Translations under genes and position numbers: made by a program
The notes under the pieces: model-generated
The model's input: the letters and a program-made list of their open reading frames with translations, nothing else
The model's database searches: none
What the model was told of the DNA's origin: nothing
NCBI GenBank assembly: GCA_037447655.1
Contig: JBBHKE010002073.1
Span: 13,949 to 63,948, forward strand
Length of the DNA: 50,000 nucleotides
Source: Zygnema cylindricum
Lineage: Eukaryota; Streptophyta; Zygnematophyceae; Zygnematales; Zygnemataceae
Direction: 5' to 3'
Part shown: piece after piece, positions 10,301-18,264 of the stretch
Layout: the number at the start of each line of letters is the position of its first letter
Position numbering within the stretch: the first letter of the stretch is position 1

Positions 10301-11662
10301 CTTTCTCACATTCTATTGTTTCTCTTTTCCTTACCTCGAGCCTTCCCCTTTTCCCCCACCCCACTTTCCCTTCTGCATCCCCGACTCCCTATATACCTTC
10401 CCCTTTCTTTTCGTCCCTCGACTCCCTCCTCGGACTCTTTCTAATAACCAAATTTCATACCTCTCCTACCACTGTCTCATTTCACTACATCTTTCCTCTG
10501 TCTTCGACCTCCCCTCCTCCCTCCCATTTTCTGTCATATTTCTCTTTCCCCCCTCGTCCTCCTCTCTCAGCCACCGTCTTCTTTCTCCTCCCTTCCTCCT
10601 CCTCCCTGCTACAACAGTCCCTCACCGTTCCTTCCGCTTTCTCAACTGCCCTACGTCCCCCATCGTCCCTCGCATTTCTATCCTTCACCATTTTACTCCT
10701 ACCCCACTTTCCCTTTATTTCCCTTCCACACTTTTCTTCCAAGGCTCTTCAATCTGGTTTCGAGAAAAAGAGTAAGAAGGAAAAGGAATAGGTGGATAGG
10801 AGAAGGAGAAGAAGAGCGAGGATAAAAAGAAGGACGAGTAAACGTAAAAGACGGAGGATGAGGAGGATTATGAGAAGAATAAAAAAGGGGACACCGGACA
10901 AGCAGAATTATCCCTGCGCCGCTCTGTCCACCCTACCCCTCCATCCCTTCATCCCTAACGTCGTCTATGCCGTCTCTCCTCTCGTTCGGTCCCAACCATC
11001 ACTATCCATCCAACTTCCCGCCCTGCAGTCCCTTCCCTTCCTTCAACTCCCTTTCCCTCCCTTTCCCCTCTCCCTCCTTCCAAATCCCTTCGTCTATTCT
11101 CCCCTCCCTCATAACGTGTGCACGCAACAACTCACATACTGATCACACGGCCGAAGCTGTCGCATACAAAATAATAATAATAATCATAATCATCATAGCT
11201 TCCTTTGTGGCATTCGATCGTCGGAAAGTAATTCATCGCCGCAGCAACCGCCTCCAGCGCCGCCTCTGCGGCAGTCAATGGGAACCACACCAGCCAATGT
11301 GAGTGTTTTTACGCACGTGCGGATCCTCTATGACAGGAACACGGGATCCAAACGGGCCAATGTGAGTGAGTTTACAGACACTTGCAAGACATGGAAACCA
11401 ATGGAGCCAGAAAGAGAGATTCTACACACGTGGCAATGCTCCACTGCAGTGAAATGGAATCCAAAGGAGCCAATGAGAGTGAGAGTGTTTCCCACGTGTG
11501 AGTTGATTGGCTGCTACCGTAGCGGCCGACATGAGGGAAGGAAAGAGGCGGAAAAGGAGGTAGAAACTTACTGTCTCCTGGGGCTATTTCAATCGCCCGT
11601 ACAAAAGTTAGGAGAGTAAAACAAAGAAGTAGAATCGTGGCGACTGCAGTCCAAGGCGCCAT
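1210..11662 (-). CDS. LRR / EGF-like receptor-like protein kinase gene, split, probably decaying or pseudokinase
   Basis: One multi-exon gene can be followed along the minus strand. It runs in order: signal peptide (11572-11662), LRR exons (9901-9946, 9132-9203, 8735-8806, 8476-8547), last LRR plus Cys-rich EGF-like exon (about 7460-7713), Pro-rich linker (7014-7076), transmembrane exon (6175-6321), and kinase pieces (4584-4729, about 3700-3886, 2431-2631, 1672-1839, 1210-1380). Most of the exon borders I could place have GT donors and AG acceptors, and the LRR introns keep phase 2. The product would be a plasma-membrane receptor with an extracellular ligand-binding part. The kinase lacks a glycine-rich loop, has HGDLQ in place of HRDLK and has no DFG, so phosphotransfer is doubtful. 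The exon that should hold the N-terminal LRR cap was not found between 9947 and 11571. It may be a diverged living pseudokinase receptor or a pseudogene. Confidence 0.65.
1672..1839 (-). CDS. receptor-kinase exon: kinase subdomains VIII-IX
   Basis: Encodes PPRETDVYSFGEFLIELVIG, a clear match to the TxKxDVYSFGVLLLELxTG motif of plant receptor kinases. It then reads on to FQDW and a GTGAGG donor (plus-strand CCTCAC, 1666-1671). The upstream border lies somewhere between 1840 and 1890. Confidence 0.65.
2431..2631 (-). CDS. receptor-kinase exon: degenerate catalytic loop
   Basis: Encodes PIIAKGVASAISFLHWECDP followed by PTSHGDLQ, matching the RxxIAxGVAxALxYLHxECxPPxxHGDLK region of plant kinases. 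The catalytic HRD is HGD and the following Lys is Gln. Downstream, where DFG should be, it reads IVGLDS and then a stop. The exon borders are not clear: a TAA directly precedes the ATG at 2631. Confidence 0.5.
   Translation of the reverse strand: MEYDMAGRPLPPIPIKYRPIIAKGVASAISFLHWECDPPTSHGDLQVRTCNFTDYANHPRIVGLDS
3700..3886 (-). CDS. receptor-kinase exon: kinase subdomains III-V (3' border approximate)
   Basis: Follows a pyrimidine-rich CTGCAG acceptor in phase 0, continuous with the previous exon. It encodes FLKALDDTTRMGDPNLLQAK and GLCLEPEEGVLLYAMPP, matching F-x-x-E...NLLxLxGxCxExxExLLVYExMP of plant receptor kinases. No good donor is evident near 3700. The reading frame runs on into a CAG-repeat stretch near 3620 that is unlikely to be coding. 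Confidence 0.5.
4584..4729 (-). CDS. receptor-kinase exon: kinase N-lobe
   Basis: 146 nt after an ATGCAG acceptor, ending in AAG before a GTGAAA donor. It encodes LHRFSSQEVSQFRASLPF and then EDYVVCKDRYEGQPVLVNWF. The position and the V-x-K-x-x-Y-x-G-x-P-V-x-V pattern fit kinase subdomains I-II, but no GxGxxG loop is present and the expected VAVK reads VLVN. This suggests a pseudokinase. Confidence 0.55.
5178..5275. repeat. tandem repeat with three GATGAGTCATC palindromes
   Basis: GATGAGTCATC, a perfect 11-bp palindrome around TGAGTCA, occurs at 5206-5216, 5225-5235 and 5263-5273. It lies in imperfect units that also share CGTACGGACATT. TGAGTCA is the GCN4/bZIP core. The repeat lies inside an intron of the kinase gene, just before the copia 5'-end remnant. 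Confidence 0.75.
5280..5890 (+). mobile_element. copia 5'-end remnant (LTR-like plus gag start) in an intron
   Basis: An ATG at 5795 opens a short frame beginning MATTSAAGGAAPVVIEKQNS. It matches the gag start after the LTR at 29998 (MSTST...APVVVEQQK) and has the same TATC before the ATG. The frame then hits TAG after about 30 codons. The preceding 500 bp is GTAC-rich and LTR-like, but no boundary can be set without a second copy. The insertion is on the plus strand, opposite to the host gene. Confidence 0.45.
6175..6321 (-). CDS. receptor-kinase exon: transmembrane helix and juxtamembrane segment
   Basis: 147 nt between a TTTTTGCAG acceptor and a GTGAGT donor. It encodes a charged flank (EPESKTR), a single hydrophobic helix (FLLLLLLFLPLLLAVGFL), a basic stop-transfer (RSRQ) and the start of the cytoplasmic region (SLKFHIQATSVTP). 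This is the membrane-spanning exon of the receptor. Confidence 0.75.
7014..7076 (-). CDS. receptor-kinase exon: Pro/Ser-rich extracellular linker
   Basis: 63 nt between a TAG acceptor and a GTAAGA donor, encoding SISPPPAWSTYPPWSSSPSS. This is a Pro/Ser/Trp-rich juxtamembrane linker as often found just outside plant receptor-kinase transmembrane helices. It has no fold of its own. Confidence 0.6.
7460..7713 (-). CDS. receptor-kinase exon: last LRR plus Cys-rich EGF-like module
   Basis: Starts after a CGCAG acceptor in phase 2, giving LDVSYNYLIGKI, a C-terminal LRR. A Cys-rich segment follows (CYRKSQNCISTNC, then SSECEAFYSC) and then an EGF-like stretch, GGSCGGHGTCSNGT and PECACEYGYKL. Spaced cysteines with the CGxHGxC pattern are typical of EGF-like folds in plant extracellular receptors. 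The 3' border is uncertain because no strong donor lies near 7455-7470. The module would sit between the LRR domain and the membrane. Confidence 0.7.
8476..8547 (-). CDS. receptor-kinase LRR exon (72 nt)
   Basis: A 72-nt phase-2 unit with a TAG acceptor and a weak GTAGTT donor. It encodes LDLSQNFLSGSIPSGQFMHL and a few more residues. The second half departs from the NLTxL consensus. Confidence 0.65.
8735..8806 (-). CDS. receptor-kinase LRR exon (72 nt)
   Basis: Exactly 72 nt between a CAG acceptor and a GTAAGG donor. It encodes LDLSRNQLRGSVPPSISKLT followed by SLEYL. It is close in sequence to the exon at 9132-9203 and to the dead copy at 9520-9591; the three lie about 390-400 bp apart, so the exon and its flanking intron were tandemly duplicated. 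Confidence 0.8.
8906..9033. repeat. 64-bp tandem duplication
   Basis: Two near-identical 64-bp units starting GGTTTAAACTGTTACAAAAT lie head to tail (8906-8969, 8970-9033) in the intron between two LRR exons. Each contains GCATGC and CCATGG palindromes. It looks recent. Confidence 0.85.
9132..9203 (-). CDS. receptor-kinase LRR exon (72 nt)
   Basis: Exactly 72 nt between a TAG acceptor and a GTAAGA donor. With the split Leu codon it encodes LDLSGNELSGRIPPSITKLT followed by ALKHL, a textbook 24-residue plant LRR. The phase-2 borders match the exons on both sides. Confidence 0.8.
9224..9293. repeat. 35-bp tandem duplication
   Basis: Two identical 35-bp units beginning TTTACGATAAATCACAAGGA lie directly next to the LRR exon at 9132-9203. 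This is another sign of local slippage or unequal exchange in the LRR block. Confidence 0.85.
9520..9591 (-). pseudogene. decayed LRR pseudo-exon
   Basis: A 72-nt unit in the right place and phase still reads ENHLTGSI in the LRR core. It has an internal TAG, its acceptor AG is no longer recognisable, and its donor GT has become TT. It is a dead copy of the neighbouring LRR exons and would now be part of an intron. A further LRR-like stretch (LWVSNSYLTDGLALWKLF) lies upstream at about 9740-9808, also without clear splice sites. Confidence 0.6.
9901..9946 (-). CDS. receptor-kinase LRR exon (46 nt)
   Basis: Encodes GRIAPEIGNLTKLMHL, a plant LRR consensus (GxIPxxIGNLTxLxxL). It lies between an AG acceptor (TGTAG) and a GTAAGT donor and ends after two bases of a Leu codon (phase 2), as in the following LRR exons. 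It is shorter than the usual 72 nt, so it may be a partial repeat or the true acceptor may be elsewhere. Confidence 0.6.
9960..11280. repeat. pyrimidine-rich low-complexity stretch in intron 1
   Basis: About 10080-10740 and 10900-11110 are CT-rich on the plus strand, with a purine-rich (AGAAGG)n insert at 10760-10900 and an ATA/ATC microsatellite at 11168-11196. Long ORFs here (for example 10182-10775) are Ser/Pro/Leu/Phe-rich by-products of the base composition. No LRR N-cap exon is visible. Confidence 0.7.
11281..11571. repeat. short direct repeats around CCAATGTGAGTG / CACGTG
   Basis: Variants of CCAATGTGAGTG and GAGCCAATGAGAGTG recur about three times with interleaved ACGTG motifs (CGCACGTGCG, CACACGTGGC, CCCACGTGTG). 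The stretch lies just inside intron 1 of the kinase gene. It could be an old tandem repeat or a regulatory block. Function unknown. Confidence 0.5.
11572..11662 (-). CDS. receptor-kinase exon 1: signal peptide
   Basis: Starts at the ATG at 11662-11660 and encodes MAPWTAVATILLLCFTLLTF followed by VRAIEIAPGD. This is a typical secretory signal: short N-region, long hydrophobic core, small residues before the likely cleavage site. The exon ends at a consensus GTAAGT donor (plus-strand acttac, 11566-11571). A G-box CCACGTGGC lies 38 bp upstream of the ATG (11700-11708). Confidence 0.65.
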
Positions 11663-11699
11663 AGCTGCGAAAACGCGACGTGGCACTGCTGTAGATGAG

Positions 11700-11708
11700 C
11701 CACGTGGC
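11700..11708. promoter_or_regulatory. G-box CCACGTGGC upstream of the kinase ATG
   Basis: A palindromic CCACGTGGC lies 38 bp before the minus-strand start codon. CACGTGGC is the plant G-box/ABRE core bound by bZIP and bHLH factors. Role inferred from position only. Confidence 0.4.
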
Positions 11709-11914
11709 GAGTTTGTTGTGTGAGACTGGATTAGGGTTTGGAACTTTTGGAATTGGTCGTCGAGTTTCTTTGCCCTAAAAGAAGATAAGGTGAGAGAAAC
11801 GATTTGAAAACCGTTCCACGTCGGATACTCCTGTGACGTGACGCTCGCTTCATGGACAAGACTGCGCACGATTCACGCCCGTCGTCGAAGACCGCTCTCG
11901 TGAAGTATCGTGAC

Positions 11915-12065
11915 TTATGGCGTGTCCCATGTGCTCAACTAAGGGTTTTTTCCCGTCGTTTTCACAGAAAATGGGACTTTCAACGACAAAATATTACGCC
12001 GTACCAAAAATGGGCAAAAACACAAGTACATTTTGCGTCATCTTAGAACTTGGAAGGTACGTCAA
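11915..12065 (+). mobile_element. truncated MITE (left end)
   Basis: After a possible TTA, the left end GGCGTGTCCCATGTGC is followed by internal sequence resembling the left parts of the elements at 22917 and 43784: TAAGGG T-tract, a Tyr/His-poor GTAC stretch, and CATTTTGCGTCATC. No right inverted repeat was found, so this copy is broken. Confidence 0.55.
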
Positions 12066-12071
12066 TTTGGC

Positions 12072-12208
12072 GTTATTATCATCGCGACCCTCACTTCCAG
12101 CTCATCTTCACACTTGCACTGGCGTTATTATCATCGCGACCCACTTCCACCTCACCTTCGTTATTATCATAGCGACTCACTTCCAGCTCATCTTCACACT
12201 TGCACTGG
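12072..12208. repeat. three imperfect tandem units (TTATTATCATCGCGACCC...)
   Basis: The unit TTATTATCATCGCGAC, followed by CACTTCCAGCTCATCTTCAC, occurs three times; the middle copy is shortened. Non-coding. Confidence 0.8.
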
Positions 12209-12216
12209 AATCAAAT

Positions 12217-12364
12217 CGCGACCTGATTTTAATCAAAATACTGCCCTATTGACGAAAATAAAACTGGGATTGCCCTATTGACGAATAGAACGCGACCTGA
12301 TTTTAATCAAAATACTGCCCTATTGACGAAAATAAAACTGGGATTGCCCTATTGACGAATAGAA
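12217..12364. repeat. perfect 74-bp tandem duplication
   Basis: Units 12217-12290 and 12291-12364 appear identical. Each contains two copies of CCCTATTGACGAA. The high identity implies a recent duplication. Confidence 0.85.
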
Positions 12365-12669
12365 AACCAGGATTGCAAGCGTCAAACGTTTTCAAAAATT
12401 TTGAACTAAATTCGTTGGGGTCTCGGACCTCCACTTTCATTCATGGGTCCTTCGCAAAATTTTAAGTCATCTTCGTCTTTCCCCCTCTTTCTCCGTCGAC
12501 CGCTCCTCTTTCTCTCTCATTTACACGAGATGCACCAATAATACTATCAAATGGAAGATATATATTTTTTCTTTTTTTTTAATGTTTTTTGTCTAAGTTA
12601 GATGGCATATCGAATGATAAAAGATAAAAAAACGAAATCGGGAAGCCATGGCGGAAAATCTACGTACTG

Positions 12670-13257
12670 TGTTGGGATATTGTCGTTTTCGCGACATTTC
12701 GCGAAGCGTCATTCCAACTTATATTTGTTTGACGCGAACTGTCACGTCATCATACAAAAGTACGACGTCGTTTCGCAACGGTACTTTTGATGTCCGCGAA
12801 CGAAACATACTATTTCGTTTCGCGTCACTTGTTTATTTCGTGCGCAGGTGTTACATTTTGCGTGCAGGTGTGTTCGTGAAGCGACACGTGTTAAGTCAAC
12901 GTTTGGAGTTTGTTGTTTCGAAGGAAGAAGCGTGTGCGCCTTCCTTCGTGGAACTTTCATTGAAGAGTGCACAGTCAGCTAGAGACAGACTTCGTCGCTA
13001 CGCTAAGTTCTGCTTGTCTTACCTTGTTGTCTTTTAGTGCAGAGTAGCGAGTATATATAGGCAGCAGTGTACATGTGCAGAGTATCGAATTGAAGAGAGA
13101 GAAGAGAGAAGAGAGATGATGTAAAGAGGCTTCGGCCAAGAACACTTATAAATCTTTTTGGCTGAATATTCCTCTTGTCTTTTATGAGCTTCCGTTGTGT
13201 AATGATTTATGTTTTGTGAATTATTTTTAGTAAAACTCTTTTGCTTAAGATCCTACA
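12670..13257 (+). repeat. copia element 1, 5' LTR
   Basis: Begins TGTTGGGATATTG and ends AAGATCCTACA. Contains a TATA box (TATATATAG, 13052-13060) followed by a GA-rich stretch. The primer site follows 2 bp after the LTR. Confidence 0.95.
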
Positions 13258-13259
13258 AT

Positions 13260-13271
13260 TGGTATCAGAGC
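13260..13271 (+). other. primer-binding site for tRNA-iMet
   Basis: TGGTATCAGAGC is the standard plant copia primer site, complementary to the 3' end of initiator tRNA-Met, 2 bp after the LTR. Confidence 0.95.
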
Positions 13272-13299
13272 TAGTGCTTCGGAGATAGAGAGAGAGCGC

Positions 13300-16200
13300 A
13301 TGGGGAGGAAGAAGAATAGAAATACTCCTTCCCCCATGTCGACTTCGGAGAGAGCAAGAGAGTTCAGTTTTTCGGGTTCTCAATTTGAGAAGACTCGGAA
13401 TACGGAGAGAAAATTTGAGGAGATGTTTGATACATTAATGAGATATGTAGATTCACGATTTCAAACTCAATCTAGTGAGAAAAGAGAATTTGCTTCATTT
13501 CAGGCTGCCGATCCATTCAGTGGAGGAGCTAATGAGAGTGAGATAAAAGAGAGAATTAGGAAAGGTAAAGCAAAGATAGAGGAAGATTCAGATTTTGAAG
13601 AGGCGTTGGATAATGAAGATGATTATAATATGTCGGGGAAATCCGTGGCCTTTAATGGCACCAATTATGCGGTTTGGAAGAAATTTTATTCAAATCAACT
13701 TATTCTCAAGAGGCTTTGGAGGATTGTCAACGGATAAGAGAAGATGCCAACGGAGAGCAAGGCACGTGCTCAATGGAGGTTGAAGGATATTGCGGCAACG
13801 ACCAGGTTGATGAAAAATTGCACTTCTTCCGTGCTTGATCATTTTCTCGCTCACGGCACGGCCCATGTGTGTTGGCAATCACTTGAGGAGCAATATGAGA
13901 AAGGCGTTGAGAACAAGGGTCAATATGTTTATACGGACTTTATGAATTTTAAAATCAAATCAAATGAATTGATGAATGATGCCGTGAAGCGCTTCAATAT
14001 TATACTCGAGCAATTACTCAACAATGGCCGAGGTATTTTGGATGCGGATAAATTAAGCGTGTTTCTTAACGCTTTGTTGGAGAAGCTTTCGCATCTTAAA
14101 GCTATTTTACGAGCGAAAGCGGATAATACTTTCGGATTCACCGTTAATTTTATCAAAATGTCGGAGGGAACTCCATCGGCTTCTTCAAGTGGAGGAGGAG
14201 TTCTCAACTCTACCACTCCCGAAACCCCGGATCTTAACTTTGCCGGTGGTAGAGGAGGTGGTAGAGGAGGTGGCCCGAGAGGTGGTGGTGGCGGCCGAGG
14301 CAACAAGAGGGAGCAAGGTCGTCCACCGAAAGTCCCTTCGGATCTTTCCAATGTGACATGCTACCGGTGTAACCGGCTTGGACATTTGTCTTCATCTTGT
14401 CCGGATAAGGATAAGCAATGTCATTTTTGCGGTAAGTGGGGGCATACGATCCCTCAATGTTATGCAAATAGTGGAGATTCCGGAAGTGGAAGAGGAGGTA
14501 GAGGAGGTGATAGAGGCGCCCGAGGTGGCGACCAAGGAGGACGCCGCGGTGGTGGTCGTGGTTACGGTAATGCAAATTATTTTGACAATGGTAATGAAAC
14601 TGGTGATGAGTTTCCGGTTCTTAATCTTACCCTTGATTCGGTAAGTAGTGGAGGAAATTTTGAGAAAGAGTGGACCATTGATACGGGGACATCTCACCAT
14701 GTTTGCACCGATGCTACCTTGTTTGATGATATGAGGGAACTCACGGTTCCAAAGTTTATTACGGTTGCAAGCGACCATGTCATTTCGGTTGGTACGGTTG
14801 GCACGGTTCGGCTTGATCTTCTTTCATGGGAGAATGATGGGAAAGAGAGATCGACGGAGTATCGTCTACAAAATACTCTTTATATTCCGGACGGTTCGGT
14901 TAATTTGTTAAGCGTTCCACAAATCCAAAAGAGTGGTGGAAGCTTACTTGCGAGAGGTGATCAATCTATCGAGATTTGGAATGAGAAGGGGAATGTAATT
15001 GGAGAAGGAGTTGTAACGGATGCGAATCATAGTCGGCTCTTATGGAGGAGGCGGAAATCTAAAGTTCCCACCGAGGGAATTTCATATCAAATTTCAGAGA
15101 TGAAAGGTGATCTTACCTTATGGCATCATCGAATGTGTCACACATCCGAGGCAAGTTTGGAGAAGATGATTCGTCATTCTTCGGTGAGGGGTTTGGACCT
15201 CGCATCTGGTGAGAAGGTGAACGGATGCAGAGGATGTAGCAAAGGACGTCAAATTCGGAAATCCCATCCGAATAAAGACATCAAGCATCGAGCTCAAAGT
15301 CCTTTGGAGGTTGTCCACATCGATCTTTGTGGACATATTAAACCCGAGACAATTGGAGGTAACAAGTATACTTTGGTGATTGTTGATGACTTCTCTCGGA
15401 AGTCATGGGTGTATTTATTGAAAAAGAAATCGGATGCATTTGAAAAATTTAAAGAATGGCATGTGATGGCCGAAAGGCAAATTGATAAGAAGCTTAAGTC
15501 CATTCGTTCGGACAATAGAGGGGAGTTTGTTGTTTTTGAAAGGTATTGTAAGGAGTGGGGGATAAGGCATCAATTCACGGCGCCTTATTCTCCGGATTCA
15601 AATGGAGTGGCAGAGAGGAAGAATCGTACCTTACAAGAAATGGTCCGTGCGATGGTTCATAGCTCCGGACGAGAGATGTTTTTGTGGGGAGATACGATTC
15701 TTACGGCGAATTATATTTGTAACCGAAGACTCACTTCGGTTTCCGAAAGTAAAACACCGGAGGAGTTATGGAGTGGAAGAAAGCCCACGGTTCATCATTG
15801 GAGAATTTGGGGATGTCATGCTACAGTTTATGTGGAATCAATTAAGAGGAAGGGGAAATTTGCTCCAAGGTGTTGGCCGGGAATTTTTGTTGGTTATAGC
15901 GCGAAGGGGAATTTGTATCGTGTGTATGATCCGGCTCGTCACACCGTGGAGGAATCTCGGAATGTGGATTTTCATGAGGATCTTAAATCCGCCATGAATT
16001 CCGTTGGGAAATTGAAGGAAAATTTGGATTTTTATGAGGAGAGTGAAATTGAGAGTTTTCCGTACATTGGGGATTCGGAATCCGATGTGGAACCGAATGA
16101 GAAAACTAAGAAAAATAATTTGAAGAAATCGGTTGAAATTGAATTTGAAAGAAAGAGTAACGGATCTTTGGATTCCCGAGTGCCTTCGAACATTCGGAAA

Positions 16201-16443
16201 TCTCAAAGCTCTAAATCGAGTTCTAAATCGAGTGAGAAGGAAATCGAAATTGAATCTGAGGAAGAGAAAGAGGAAAAGGAGGAGGAGCAAGTTATTAGGA
16301 GGAGCTCTCGGATTACAAAGGGGAAGAAACCGGAGAAACTCACTTACGATCGAAAAGGGGAAAATGCATCAAGTCGCATTATTTTCTTTCCGATGCTAAG
16401 GATACGAAGTTTCTTTTGTAGCAATCACTTACGGAGAATATGA
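13300..16443 (+). pseudogene. copia element 1 gag-protease-integrase, interrupted by one stop
   Basis: A single frame runs from the ATG at 13300 to 16443, broken only by TAA at 13735-13737 in the gag core (after LWRIVNG). Domains in order: gag (to about 14170), Gly/Arg-rich linkers, two CCHC zinc knuckles (CYRCNRLGHLSSSC and CHFCGKWGHTIPQC, about 14359-14460), protease with DTGTS (normally DSGAS), integrase zinc region (WHHRMCH...CRGC) and integrase core with D (HIDLCG), D (RSDNRGEF) and E (NGVAERKN). The frame ends before the RT, where frameshifts begin. The TAA may be a point mutation; programmed readthrough is a weaker alternative. Confidence 0.9.
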
Positions 16444-16559
16444 CCGGCGACCCTCAATCTTATATCGAGGCAAGGAGGTTGATCAATTGGGAGAGTGAGT
16501 GGAAACCGGCGTGGGAGAAAGAATTTAAGTCGGTGGTTGATAATCAACTTTTGAGGAAG

Positions 16560-17335
16560 TGAAATTACCGGAGGGGAAAAGGCGATTGATGCAAAGTGGG
16601 TCTTTAAAACCAAAACTGGAGCGTCGAGTGAAATAATTAAGTACAAGGCGAGGCTTGTGTGTAAGGGGTTCCAACAACGTGAGGGAATCGATTTTAAGGA
16701 GACTTATGCTCCTGTGGTGAGGTTCGACTCACTACGAATTATTATTGCAATTGCAGCAATGGGGAAAAAGTACGTCCATCAAATGGACGTTGAAACCGCG
16801 TTTTTAAATGGTGAGTTGGAGGAAGAGGTATATATGAAGGTAGCAGAAGGTGTCTCTCCCTTGCAGGAAGGAAATGTATGGCGTTTGCGAAAATCATTAT
16901 ATGGTTTGAAACAAGCACCACGCAGTTGGTATTTGAGACTTCATCAAGTACTATTGAAGTTTAGATTTGTATGGACTACGTCTGATTCTGGAGTTTATGT
17001 GAAAGGATATGCATTTATTTTTGGAGGAGCTGCGATTTCGTGGAGTTCTAGGCTACAACCTACGGTTGCGTTAAGTTCCACATAATCTGATATATGGCTG
17101 CGTGTCATGCATCTAAGGCTTCGATTTGGATTAAGGAGATGTTACGTGAGTTAAGCATTCATATTGGTTGTATGACGATTTATTCTGACAGCATGAGTTC
17201 TATGGCGTTGGCGAAAAAATCCTGTGTTTCACAAGAGGACGAAACACATCAGGATCGAATGGCATTTTGTAAGAGATTTGGTTACGGCAAACGAGATTGT
17301 ATTTTCGTACGTACCAACAAAAGAGGAGGCGGCTG
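16560..17335 (+). pseudogene. copia element 1 RT/RNase H remnant with internal deletion
   Basis: RT starts in broken frames near 16560. It is then open from 16657: CKGFQQREGIDFKETYAPVV, MDVETAFLNGELEEEVYM, RKSLYGLKQAPRSW. At about 17005 the frame jumps from SDSGVYVKG straight to the RNase H-type FGGAAISWSSRLQ. The strand containing the YVDD active site and the RT-RNase H connection is therefore missing. RNase H continues in another frame from 17094 (MAACHASKASIWIKEMLREL) and then shifts again near 17220-17240. This copy needs enzyme from elsewhere. Confidence 0.9.
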
Positions 17336-17423
17336 ATTTATTGAAAAAGGCTGCCACACATGATGTATTTGAGAGGTGGCGACCAAAACTTGGACTATTT
17401 TGAAGAGTTTGGCGATTCCGACA

Positions 17424-17436
17424 ATAAGAGGGGGAT
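17424..17436 (+). other. polypurine tract of copia element 1
   Basis: AATAAGAGGGGGA lies just before the 3' LTR, the usual site for plus-strand priming. Confidence 0.85.
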
Positions 17437-18024
17437 TGTTGGGATATTGTCGTTTTTGCGACATTTCGCGAAGCGTCATTCCAACTTGAATTTGTTTGAC
17501 GCGAACTCTCGCGTCATCATACAAAAGTACGACGTCGTTTCGCAACGGTACTTTTGATGTCCGCGAACGAAACATACTATTTCGTTTCGCGTCACTTGTT
17601 TATTTCGTGCGCAGGTGTTACATTTTGCGTGCAGGTGTGTTCGTGAAGCGACACGTGTTAAGTCAACGTTTGGAGTTTGTTGTTTCGAAGGAAGAAGCGT
17701 GTGCGCCTTCCTTCGTGGAACTTTCATTGAAGAGTGCACAGTCAGCTAGAGACAAACTTCGTCGCTACGCTAAGTTCTGTTTGTCTTACCTTGTTGTCTC
17801 TTAGTGCAGAGTAGCAAGTATATATAGGCAGCAGTGTACATGTGCAGAGTATCGAAATGAAGAGAGAGAAGAGAGAAGAGAGATGATGTAAAGAGGCTTC
17901 GGCAAAGAACACTTATAAATCTTTTTGGCTGAATATTCCTCTTGTCTTTTATGAGCTTCCGCTGTGTAATGATTTATGTTTTGTGAATTATTTTTAGTAA
18001 AACTCTTTTGCTTAAGATCCTACA
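17437..18024 (+). repeat. copia element 1, 3' LTR
   Basis: 588 bp, same length and ends as the 5' LTR. TATA box at 17819-17827. Followed by the target duplicate TACTG. Confidence 0.95.
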
Positions 18025-18264
18025 TACTGATGGCGTCACATGGTAGCATGATTCCATATGTCACAAAATCCTAAACATCTACAACGTCACAAAAACCTTG
18101 ACGTCTACAACCGTCGCCGTTTTTGTAGACGTCAACAATTTTAGGAAGTTTCGTAGTTTCGTAGTCGTCTACATTTCGTTTCGTAGACTGTCGCATATTT
18201 GAAGTAATGAAGGCGCAAGTAATGATGGACATACGCACACTTGAAAAGTACACCGTAAAATATG
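18025..18264. other. spacer between two retroelements
   Basis: 240 bp with CATCTACAACGTCAC and ACGTCTACAACCGTC. These words resemble the right-hand part of the MITEs at 22917-23697 and 43784-44550 (GTCTACAATGTCAC, CAACCGTC), so this is probably eroded MITE sequence. No gene. Confidence 0.4.

Larger units (their letters stand above)
12670..18024 (+). mobile_element. Ty1/copia LTR retrotransposon, structurally complete but defective
   Basis: Two 588-bp LTRs (TGTTGGG...CCTACA) flank a coding region with gag, protease, integrase, RT and RNase H in copia order. The 5-bp target duplication TACTG is at 12665-12669 and 18025-18029. I count about a dozen LTR differences by eye, roughly 2 percent, so the insertion is fairly young. 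It cannot transpose alone: gag has an in-frame TAA, the RT has lost its YVDD region, and there are frameshifts near 16560, 17085 and 17240. It lies in its own clear insertion site next to a broken MITE. Confidence 0.95.

Noticed and set aside
10182-10775. 197-codon ORF, Ser/Pro/Phe-rich
   Set aside because: Lies in a CT-rich tract; composition follows from the base bias and no domain is visible.
12217-12364. Possible CRISPR-like repeat array
   Set aside because: Two direct 74-bp copies without spacers in a plant genome; a plain tandem duplication.
13929-14575. Minus-strand ORFs under copia gag
   Set aside because: Shadows of the Gly/Arg-rich coding region on the plus strand.
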